64,000 bases of DNA, taken from Bacteroidales bacterium. Its GTDB lineage: Bacteria; Bacteroidota; Bacteroidia; Bacteroidales; P3. Of the stretch, positions 34,435 through 41,333 are shown one piece after another. The notes under the pieces are model-generated. The model worked only from the letters and a program-made list of their open reading frames with translations. It did no database searches and was not told the DNA's origin. The translations under genes were made by a program, and so were the position numbers. The first letter of the stretch is position 1; each line of letters starts with the position of its first letter. The DNA is taken from NCBI GenBank assembly GCA_017616895.1, contig JAFZXE010000019.1, positions 124,001-188,000 on the forward strand, written 5' to 3'.

Positions 34435-34446
34435 TCGGCAAAACCT

Positions 34447-34505
34447 TATCTACAACAAGAAAAGCTCACGGCATCCGTGAGCGTTCCCTTTTCTTTTGTA
34501 GATAG
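34447..34505. repeat. 59-bp imperfect palindrome
   Basis: Nested pairs: TATCTACAA/TTGTAGATA outside, AAGAAAAG/CTTTTCTT, and GCTCACG/CGTGAGC around a GCATC loop. Confidence 0.8.
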
Positions 34506-34633
34506 TATTGAATTTTGCCGATTCCGACTTCACAAAGAAAAGCAAAAACGCTTCTAAATTATTTAATTATCGTTTTTTATCTATCTCAATCGTTGTAATT
34601 TTGGTTAATACTTATCGTTCTATTTACGGTTTG

Positions 34634-34641
34634 CAAAGATA
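34634..34641 (-). promoter_or_regulatory. Bacteroidota -7 box for the type IIG leader
   Basis: TATCTTTG on the minus strand, 294 bases upstream of the GTG at 34340. Confidence 0.55.
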
Positions 34642-34701
34642 CAAAAAGATGGAAAACAAGCAAAATCGTTTTTTACCCTCTATGGGAAGGGGCAAATTTC
34701 G

Positions 34702-34725
34702 AACTGTAACAACTGTAACTGTAAC
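34702..34725 (+). repeat. Single arm of the GTAAC repeat
   Basis: AACTGTAACAACTGTAACTG with TAAC following; identical to the 3' arm of the unit at 34996-35140. No 5' partner is seen nearby. Confidence 0.7.
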
Positions 34726-34779
34726 GCACCAAGTCCCCCGACATCAAAAATCCTTATTGACTATTGACTAATGACACGT

Positions 34780-34925
34780 GTTCCAGTTCCAGTTGTTCCA
34801 ATTAAAAAATGTGTGCCAATATTCCTTTTGTATACTATATAACTAATTAATATATAAATATTTATATGTTATATAAGTAGATTGGAACACCTCAAAAAAC
34901 GAACTGGAACAACTGGAACTGGAAC
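34780..34925. repeat. Covarying hairpin repeat, GGAAC version
   Basis: 5' arm GTTCCAGTTCCAGTTGTTCC and 3' arm GGAACAACTGGAACTGGAAC form a perfect 20-bp inverted repeat around about 100 bp of AT-rich DNA. AATTAAAAAATG follows the 5' arm and ACCTCAAAAAAC precedes the 3' arm, as in the next unit. Confidence 0.85.
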
Positions 34926-34995
34926 GGTTGATAGGGATAATTTCTCCTACAAGGCAATAAATCAGTTATATAGATATGGACAACCTATCGATTGC

Positions 34996-35140
34996 GTTAC
35001 AGTTACAGTTGTTACAGTTAAAAAATGAGTGTCAACTTTTTCTTTATAATATATATAACTTACTAATATATAGATAATTAAATAAAATATTGCGAAATCG
35101 TAGTACCTCAAAAAACAACTGTAACAACTGTAACTGTAAC
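34996..35140. repeat. Covarying hairpin repeat, GTAAC version
   Basis: Same layout and length as the 34780-34925 unit, but each GGAAC is GTAAC on the 3' arm and each GTTCC is GTTAC on the 5' arm, so pairing is kept. GTTAAAAAATGAGTGTCAA and ACCTCAAAAAACAACTG mark the shared borders. Confidence 0.85.
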
Positions 35141-35541
35141 GGATGGCGGTAAAAACGTTTGCTTAATATGTGGGTAATCAATAAGATGACGATTTTCGAG
35201 ATGTCTTGATTCACAAGTTCTGAACTTCAAATTGGGACAAAAACACACATTTTTCTCTCTAAAAAGCCACAAAATGATACCACAAAACCTACTTTTAACA
35301 CTTTTCAACCCACTTCGAAAGCAAATACGTCTTCCAAAATTTCAGCCATTCGACACCAAAACCGGATGGTTTTTGCAAAAAACAACGTGATAGGCAGTCA
35401 ATATTTGCAAAATTTTTCCTGATTTGGTTGTCGGCTTTTTGTTCTTTTTTTAGAGTTTTTTCTGCTTTTTTGACCGTTTTTCGGCATAAAAACACCTGTT
35501 TTTTGCCCAATTTTAGCCCTTTTAGAGGTGGATTTCGACTA

Positions 35542-35648
35542 CTGCAACGGTACCTTACCACCTATAAACCAACAAACTAAGCCCCCACCGTTGCAGTTAG
35601 GTTTGCCTTAAGGGGAAATTTCACTTGGAACTGCAACTGTGCAACGGC
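35542..35648. repeat. Degenerate hairpin repeat, GCAAC version
   Basis: CTGCAACGG at 35542 pairs with CCGTTGCAG at 35588-35596, and AACTGCAACTGTGCAACGG follows at 35630-35648. The repeated word is GCAAC here, a third version of the element. Confidence 0.6.
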
Positions 35649-36135
35649 AAACTTGCGAATGATAAGCCATATTACTGTTTTTCAGAATATTAATTCTTAA
35701 ACGGGACGATGGAGATAAGATTGGGAGGTTTTAATAATTTTGAATTTCGAATTTTGAATGTTGAAGCTGGGAGTTTATTCGGAGTTTATTCGGAGTTTCT
35801 TGGGAGTTTCTTTTGTATGTTTTAAGTTTTAAGTGATTTGGTGTGCATCGGAGCTGCGGGTTTAAGGTTGGTTGTCAGTGGGTTGGGGGATGTGTAAAAA
35901 TATTTTTGTGGTTTTATTCGTAAACCGCAATGGGGCGGGCGTATCTTTGCATCGGAATTCGACATTCATCCATTAGGTGCCAACCGTCTGGATTTCAAGA
36001 CTTAAAACCAGTCCCTCAATCGTAAACCATTAATCCTGAACAATTAACCGCTTCAACGCCCTACCAACGCCGTACCAACTCCCAGAAATAAACCGACCGC
36101 TTAAAACTAAAACTTACAACATGAAACTATTTTAG

Positions 36136-36143
36136 TATCTTTG
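36136..36143 (+). promoter_or_regulatory. Bacteroidota -7 box for tex
   Basis: TATCTTTG 34 bases before the start codon. Confidence 0.65.
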
Positions 36144-36177
36144 CTCTCACTCTTGTACGAAAAATGAAAATAGCAAT

Positions 36178-38313
36178 ATGACGAACTATGCCGATATTAT
36201 CGCTCTGAAACTGAACCTGTCTGTGCAACAGGTGGGACGCACCATCGCGCTGCTTGAAGAGGGTGCCACCATCCCGTTCATCGCCCGCTACCGCAAGGAG
36301 GCGACGGGGTCGCTCGACGAGGTGCAGATTGCAGCCATACGCGACGCTTTGCTTAAACTGAAAGAGATCGACAAACGTCGCGAGTCGATACTCGAATCCA
36401 TCGACGGGCAGGGGAAACTGACCGACGAACTGCGGGCGCAAATCGAAAAGGCCGAATCGCTCCAGGAACTCGAAGACCTCTACCTCCCCTATAAGCCCAA
36501 ACGCCGCACGCGTGCGATGATAGCCAAGGAGAAAGGGCTGGAACCGCTGGCTCAGGCTTTGATGAGACAACCCGACACTCCGCTGGAGAACTTGGCCAAG
36601 CCTTACCTCAGCAGCGAACGTGGGGTGGAAAGCGTCGAGGACGCCCTCGCCGGCGCTCGCGACATCATAGCCGAGACGGTGAGCGAGAACGCGGGCACAC
36701 GCAACGTGGTGCGCAACATGTTCCGCCGCACAGCGCAGCTCTCGTCGAAAGTGGTGAAGGGCAAAGAGGACGAGGGACACAAGTTCGAGTCGTGGTTTGA
36801 CTGGAGCGAAGCCGCGATGCGGGCACCGTCGCACCGCATTCTCGCCATGTTTCGCGGAGAGGACGAGGGTTTCCTCAGAGTTCATGTGTTGCCGAGCAAC
36901 GCCGACGAGGTGTGCGAGTCGATAGAGCGGCATTATGTGAAAAACCGCACGGAGGCTGCCGAGCAGGTGCGGATGGCCGTGAAGGACGGATACAAGCGGC
37001 TGATAGAGCCTTCGATAGAAAACGAATACCGCTCGATGCTCAAAGAACGGGCCGACAAGGAGGCGATAAAGGTGTTTGCCGAGAACCTGAAACAGCTGCT
37101 GCTGGCGCCGCCGCTGGGACAGAAACGCATATTGGCCATCGACCCGGGTTTCCGCACGGGATGCAAGACCGTATGCCTCGACGCGCAGGGTCAGCTGCTG
37201 CACAACGAGACGATATATCCGTTCACCTCGGTACGCGAGGAGCGGGCGGCGATAAACAAACTCGAAGCTCTCGTCGAGGCCTTCCACATCGAGGCAATCG
37301 CGATTGGCAACGGCACAGCCGGACGCGAGACGGAGGAGGTGGTGCAGCGCTGCCTCTTCAAGACGAAGGTGGTGGCTGTGGTGGTGAGCGAGAACGGCGC
37401 GAGCGTATATAGTGCATCGGACGTAGCGCGGCGCGAGTTTCCCGACTACGACGTGACTGTGCGCGGTGCGGTGTCGATAGGACGCCGCCTGATGGACCCG
37501 CTCTCTGAGCTGGTGAAGATCGACCCCAAGTCCATCGGCGTGGGACAATATCAGCACGATGTGGATCAGAAGATGCTGCAAAGCAGCTTGGACGACGTGG
37601 TGATGAGCTGCGTCAACAGCGTGGGCGTGGAGCTGAACACCGCCTCGCGCGAACTGCTATCATACGTGAGCGGCATAGGTCCGGCGTTGGCGGACAACAT
37701 AGTGCGCTACCGCAACCGCGAAGGGGCGTTCTCCTGCCGCGAGGACTTGCTGAAAGTGGAGCGCTTGGGCGCCAAAGCCTTCGAGCAGAGCGCCGGATTT
37801 CTAAGAGTGAGAGAGTCGGCCAACCCGCTCGACCACAGCGCGGTGCATCCCGAACGCTACGCTTTGGTAGAGAGGATGGCGAAGTCGGTGGGATGCGACG
37901 TGCAGACGCTAGTAGATAGCAAAGAGGCTCGCGGCAAGGTTGACATCAACCAGTTCGTGAGCGACGACTGCGGTTTGCCCACCCTGCAGGACATCATGAA
38001 AGAACTCGACAAGCCCGGCCTCGACCCGAGGGCGAAGTTCGAGGTGTTCGAGTTCGACAAGAACGTGTCGAAGATAGAGGACCTGCGCGAAGGGATGGTG
38101 CTGCCGGGCATCGTGACCAACATCACCGCGTTCGGTGCCTTCGTCGATGTGGGCGTGCATCAGGACGGCTTGGTGCACATCAGCCAGCTGGCCAACCGCA
38201 GGGTGAACGACCCGTCGGAGGTGGTACATCTGCACCAGCACGTAAAGGTCAAGGTGCTCGAAGTCGATCTTCGCCGACACAGAATATCGCTAACAATGAA
38301 GGGGTGCGAGTGA
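36178..38313 (+). CDS. tex: Tex-family RNA-binding transcription accessory protein
   Basis: Cytoplasmic nucleic-acid-binding protein of the Tex/Spt6 family, of 711 residues. The order of domains is standard: N-terminal helical region with EEGATIPFIARYRKEATGSLDEVQ and LEDLYLPYKPKRRTRAMIAKEKGLEPLA; a YqgF/RNase H-like domain near residue 320 (KRILAIDPGFRTGCKTVCLD); the segment SVYSASDVARREFPD; helix-hairpin-helix motifs (NTASRELLSYVSGIGPALADNIVRYR); and a C-terminal S1 domain (LREGMVLPGIVTNITAFGAFVDVGVHQDGLVHISQL). Length is slightly below E. coli YhgF, with all parts present. It is a single gene with its own promoter. Confidence 0.96.
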   Translation: MTNYADIIALKLNLSVQQVGRTIALLEEGATIPFIARYRKEATGSLDEVQIAAIRDALLKLKEIDKRRESILESIDGQGKLTDELRAQIEKAESLQELEDLYLPYKPKRRTRAMIAKEKGLEPLAQALMRQPDTPLENLAKPYLSSERGVESVEDALAGARDIIAETVSENAGTRNVVRNMFRRTAQLSSKVVKGKEDEGHKFESWFDWSEAAMRAPSHRILAMFRGEDEGFLRVHVLPSNADEVCESIERHYVKNRTEAAEQVRMAVKDGYKRLIEPSIENEYRSMLKERADKEAIKVFAENLKQLLLAPPLGQKRILAIDPGFRTGCKTVCLDAQGQLLHNETIYPFTSVREERAAINKLEALVEAFHIEAIAIGNGTAGRETEEVVQRCLFKTKVVAVVVSENGASVYSASDVARREFPDYDVTVRGAVSIGRRLMDPLSELVKIDPKSIGVGQYQHDVDQKMLQSSLDDVVMSCVNSVGVELNTASRELLSYVSGIGPALADNIVRYRNREGAFSCREDLLKVERLGAKAFEQSAGFLRVRESANPLDHSAVHPERYALVERMAKSVGCDVQTLVDSKEARGKVDINQFVSDDCGLPTLQDIMKELDKPGLDPRAKFEVFEFDKNVSKIEDLREGMVLPGIVTNITAFGAFVDVGVHQDGLVHISQLANRRVNDPSEVVHLHQHVKVKVLEVDLRRHRISLTMKGCE

Positions 38314-38424
38314 GCTTTAAGTTTTAAGCTGTAAGTTTTAAGTGGCTGGCGCAGTCATTTGTCAATTCACAATTCACACGTCACAATTCACAATTCACAG
38401 GTCACACATCACAGGTCACATTTT

Positions 38425-39213
38425 ATGAATATGAAAAGGAACATATTATTTACTATTATTCTTTTGGCAGCGACGATGCTGTTCTCGTCTTGCCATCATG
38501 AGACGGAGTTGGAGAAAATCGTCCGTCATGCGAACAAACGCTGTCCTATCACCATCACCGACGGGATGCGGCTCGACAGCATAGTGGTGCGTGCCCGGAC
38601 AGGGGTGCGTGCTCGCACAGAGCAGTTGGAGAGACAGGTGGTGACCTATTACGTTACTTTGTTCGGCATCTACGAGGAGGAGTGGATGAAAGATGTGGTC
38701 GAGGCAAACCTCGAGGGGTTGGACGAGCGGCAGGTGTCGGCGCTTCTGGCTCAAGGACTTAAGGACGACCCGCAGTTTGAACGCATACTGAAACAAGCCG
38801 ACTGCGACCTCTCGCTGGTGCTGCAATATGCCGACGGACGGCAGGTGAAGTGCTTCGACATCGACCCCGACGGCGTCGCCGAGACAGACGGCGAATCGGC
38901 CACGATGGAGTTCATACGCCGCGACGTGCGCAACTCCAACGCGGCCTGCCCGATGGAGATTGCGCAAGGCATCACGATGCAGTCGGTGACGCTGTCGGAC
39001 GAGGAGACGGCGGTCACATACGTGTTCCGCATCGGGGGCGAGGACATCACGCCCGAAAGCGTTGACCGCTCGCTGCTCGAAGGGCTTCAAACCAGCATCG
39101 CCGCCGACCTCGAGACCAACCCCGCTATGCGCATATACCGCGACAACGGCGTCACTATCCGTTACCGCTTCGAGAATGTCAAAGGCGAAGAACTGTATGG
39201 GTTTGAATTTTAA
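38425..39213 (+). CDS. Lipoprotein with two related repeats, carrying an in-frame word repeat
   Basis: Unrecognised family. The 262-residue product starts MNMKRNILFTIILLAATMLFSSCHHE (lipobox FSSC; the ATG at 38431 is an equally good start). It holds two copies of a roughly 110-residue domain: one with NKRCPITITDGMRLDSIVV...VVTYYVTLFGI, one with NAACPMEIAQGITMQSVTL...AVTYVFRIGG. The neighbour at 39334 has a single copy (NQSCPVRMSELTRIDSLRYD). In the first copy VRARTGVRARTE interrupts the strand where the others run straight on; this is a translated pair of the intergenic word gtgcgtgcccgcacaggg. Confidence 0.78.
   Translation: MNMKRNILFTIILLAATMLFSSCHHETELEKIVRHANKRCPITITDGMRLDSIVVRARTGVRARTEQLERQVVTYYVTLFGIYEEEWMKDVVEANLEGLDERQVSALLAQGLKDDPQFERILKQADCDLSLVLQYADGRQVKCFDIDPDGVAETDGESATMEFIRRDVRNSNAACPMEIAQGITMQSVTLSDEETAVTYVFRIGGEDITPESVDRSLLEGLQTSIAADLETNPAMRIYRDNGVTIRYRFENVKGEELYGFEF
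38587..38620 (+). repeat. Two in-frame copies of the gtgcgtgcccgcacaggg word
   Basis: Translated VRARTGVRART inside the lipoprotein at 38425. Further copies lie in non-coding DNA at 10,784, 27,045-27,100, 39,240 and 55,020-55,055. Confidence 0.8.
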
Positions 39214-39333
39214 GTTTTAAGTTTTAAGCTGTAAGTTTTAAGTGTGTGCCCGCACAGGGCGATTAGTGACCGTTTTATATAAACATCCCACATATCCACT
39301 TATCAACATATCAACATCCAACACTCACACATC

Positions 39334-39759
39334 ATGCAATACAAATATCTATTTCCCTTGTTAGCGTTGTTGCTGTTCGTTTCTTGTCGGCAGGCGGCCG
39401 AACATTCGCTGCGCACCGCCGTCGATCAGTATAACCAGAGCTGCCCCGTGCGGATGAGCGAGCTGACGAGGATAGACAGCCTCCGTTACGACAAGTCGGC
39501 CAACGAAGTGGCGTTCCACTGTACGATGGTGGGCATCACGAGCCGCTCGCTCGACGACGAGCTGATGATGGCGGCGATAAGGGTTCATGCAGCCGAAGAG
39601 AGCCGTATGTCGCTCAACACCTTGAGTTCGAACGACAACGGCAAAGAGACGCTGATGCTTCTGAAACAACTTGACGCCAAACTCTCGTTCGTCTATCAAC
39701 TCGAAGACGGCGCTGAGGTGTCACGCCAGACTTTTTCGTCCGAAGATTGGAAGAAATAA
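39334..39759 (+). CDS. Small lipoprotein related to the 38425 lipoprotein
   Basis: The 141-residue product has lipobox LFVSC (MQYKYLFPLLALLLFVSCRQ). The mature part corresponds to one domain of the upstream gene: LRTAVDQYNQSCPVRMSELTRIDSLRYDKSANEVAFHCTMVGI, then a helical segment with LDDELMMAAIRVHAAEESRMSLN and a C-terminal LDAKLSFVYQLEDGAEVSRQTF, comparable to DCDLSLVLQYADGRQVK upstream. The pair probably arose by tandem duplication. Function is unknown. The 120-bp gap between them is filled by gttttaag, gtgcccgcacaggg and atatcaac words. Confidence 0.78.
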   Translation: MQYKYLFPLLALLLFVSCRQAAEHSLRTAVDQYNQSCPVRMSELTRIDSLRYDKSANEVAFHCTMVGITSRSLDDELMMAAIRVHAAEESRMSLNTLSSNDNGKETLMLLKQLDAKLSFVYQLEDGAEVSRQTFSSEDWKK

Positions 39760-39781
39760 CAGCAAAAACTGCCTCATAAAA

Positions 39782-39804
39782 AGTACAGTTTTTAGTCAAA
39801 ACTG
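39782..39804 (+). terminator. Possible terminator after the 39334 lipoprotein
   Basis: Hairpin TACAGTTTT/AAAACTGTA with a 5-nt loop, AT-rich, followed by TTATAAATT. Weak U tract. Confidence 0.45.
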
Positions 39805-39934
39805 TATTATAAATTCGACAATTTTGTGCGTATTTGCTGCCGCGACTCCATTTCCTATGGTATTGCGGAGAGTTTTGTGTATTGGTTAAATCCTCTTTTT
39901 TGGGGAATTATTTGTAAAGTTTGGAAATAATGTC

Positions 39935-39942
39935 TATCTTTG
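39935..39942 (+). promoter_or_regulatory. Bacteroidota -7 box for the PKD lipoprotein leader
   Basis: TATCTTTG with TTTGTAAAGTTTGG at about -33. The next start codon is 318 bases downstream. Confidence 0.65.
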
Positions 39943-39948
39943 CAAACG

Positions 39949-40260
39949 CAAACCGCGAGAGAATGGTTTGCCGTTAGAAAGCGCATTTCACGCTTTATTC
40001 TGATTGTGTGAACTTCGACAACTCACTAAGTAAGGTCAAGGATAAAGTAATGTCATGCTTCTTTGGTGTATATGCATCATGCTATACGTCAATTTGTGGA
40101 GCAATTCGTTACAACTTTATTTTACCTTACAGGGAGTCGAAGCCCTCACACAAAGAATAGGGTGTGATTGGATTGGCTCCACTTTCTTTCGCGGAGTGAA
40201 AAAGTCGCCGGCCAGCGACAAAACAAAGGTTGCGCCCGACACGTATCAGGGTTATAGAAT
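39949..40260 (+). ncRNA. Long, possibly structured 5' leader or small RNA
   Basis: About 310 nt from the predicted transcript start to the PKD lipoprotein ATG. It contains hairpins AAAGCG/CGCTTT (near 39,978), CTCACAC/GTGTGA (40,150-40,173), CACT..AGTG (near 40,181) and GTCGC/GCGAC (40,205-40,220). No family is recognised by eye. Confidence 0.35.
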
Positions 40261-41124
40261 ATGAAACGAACAGCAATTGTTTTGTTTGTTGCAGGGCTTG
40301 CGGCATTGGCGTTCAGCTCGTGCAAGAAAGACACGTATGTACCCACGCCGCCGACAGCATCGTTCACGGTAGAGGTGTCGGCCTACAACAGCTACACCGT
40401 CTATGTGACCGACAACTCGTCGTATGACGTCACCGACCGCGTTTGGGACTGGGGTGACGGAACGTCGGAAACAGGTTACCAGTCGAGCCACACCTATTCG
40501 AGAGCCGGCACCTACACTATCAGCCTTAAGGTGACGAACTACGACGGATTGAGCGACTATGCCTCCAAGTCGGTGACTATCACAGCTCCCGGCGGCGGTG
40601 GAGACAATCCTGGCGGTGGTGGCGGAACTACGACCTACACCCAGGTGAAAATCACCAGCCTTACACTTCGTGAATTCCCCGCTGCACCAAGCAGCGGCGG
40701 CTCGTGGGACGTTGCGGGTAAGCCCGACATTTATTTTAAAATAATGGACGGCAACGCTACGACCACTTATTATACGAGCGCGACCAAGGAGGATGTGGTG
40801 AACTCGGACTGCCCGTTGTACTACACTGGCATAAACTACACTCTGTACAATCTTACAGCCACCTATCGGATTGCATTCTATGATGACGACAACATTGATG
40901 TTGACGAACTCATGGTTGCATGCAACTGGACGCCATCAACAGAGAACAACAACCACGGTAGCAGTTTTAATTGGGTGAACAGCAATTACGACATTGATTT
41001 TACCCTCTATCTGACGTGGTATTCGTCAAAAGGCGAAGCTCTTTACACCAAGCCCGCTCATTACAAAAACGGCAAATGGCTGACGAACGACGCTGAGGTC
41101 ATGCGAGCACTCAATATAGAGTAA
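40261..41124 (+). CDS. PKD-domain lipoprotein
   Basis: The 287-residue product has lipobox FSSC (Cys near residue 21) followed by KKDTYVPTPP. Residues 28-112 form a PKD domain: PTASFTVEVSAYNSYTVYVTDNSSYDVTDRVWDWGDGTSETGYQSSHTYSRAGTYTISLKVTNYDG, with the diagnostic WDWGDG and HTY. A Gly-rich linker (GGGGDNPGGGGG) leads to a C-terminal domain of about 160 residues (VKITSLTLREFPAAPSSGGSWD, DIYFKIMDGN, YRIAFYDDDNIDVDELMV) that looks like a C2-type beta-sandwich. Surface exposure is likely. The gene has a long leader and a strong terminator. Confidence 0.85.
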   Translation: MKRTAIVLFVAGLAALAFSSCKKDTYVPTPPTASFTVEVSAYNSYTVYVTDNSSYDVTDRVWDWGDGTSETGYQSSHTYSRAGTYTISLKVTNYDGLSDYASKSVTITAPGGGGDNPGGGGGTTTYTQVKITSLTLREFPAAPSSGGSWDVAGKPDIYFKIMDGNATTTYYTSATKEDVVNSDCPLYYTGINYTLYNLTATYRIAFYDDDNIDVDELMVACNWTPSTENNNHGSSFNWVNSNYDIDFTLYLTWYSSKGEALYTKPAHYKNGKWLTNDAEVMRALNIE

Positions 41125-41146
41125 TCTCGTTACAATATCAAACTGA

Positions 41147-41178
41147 AAGCGGCGGATTATTCAATCTGCCGCTTTTTT
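41147..41178 (+). terminator. Terminator of the PKD lipoprotein gene
   Basis: Stem AAGCGGC(GGATT)/(AATCT)GCCGCTT followed by six T. Confidence 0.85.
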
Positions 41179-41275
41179 GCTTTGTATTTGGGCGGTGCTT
41201 ATTATGTGGATGTAATACGGAGTATATTTTGACTTTGCGGTGTGTCGGGCATGACTATTTACTCAAACCTTTAAT

Positions 41276-41330
41276 CAAAGTCATGTCAAAGTCATATCAA
41301 AGCCACTGCAAAGTCGCTGCAAAGTCGCTG
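41276..41330. repeat. Tandem degenerate repeat (aaagtcatatca)
   Basis: Five units of about 11-12 bp: aaagtcatgtc, aaagtcatatc, aaagccactgc, aaagtcgctgc, aaagtcgctgg. It abuts the 3' end of porX. Confidence 0.7.
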
Positions 41331-41333
41331 GGA

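Larger units (their letters stand above)
34398..34627 (-). ncRNA. Candidate leader or small RNA upstream of the type IIG gene
   Basis: Bounded by a TATCTTTG box (34634-34641) and a strong terminator-like hairpin with eight U (34399-34434). It contains a second long hairpin (34447-34505). The RNA may be a terminated small RNA or an attenuator leader of the downstream gene. No Rfam family is recognised by eye. Confidence 0.4.
34642..36135. other. 1.5-kb stretch without a convincing gene
   Basis: It holds the covarying hairpin repeats listed next (34,702-35,140 and 35,542-35,648), tandem ggagtttattc words at 35,768-35,815, gttttaagtg words, and an AT-rich core. A minus-strand frame at 35295-35561 (88 codons, very Lys-rich) has no start context or family features. 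Its translation, and that of the frame at 35108-35308, is partly repeat. Confidence 0.6.

Noticed and set aside
34780-35140. Insertion sequence or integron attC array
   Set aside because: No transposase or integrase is present, and the arms do not have the attC core sites; the covarying arms call for another explanation.
35108-35561. Two short minus-strand frames (66 and 88 codons) in the gene-free tract
   Set aside because: One starts in a repeat arm and translates it (SVTVTVVTVV); the other is Lys-rich, lacks a start context and has no family features.
36127-37581. 484-codon minus-strand frame opposite tex
   Set aside because: Composition is that of a shadow frame; tex is complete on the other strand.
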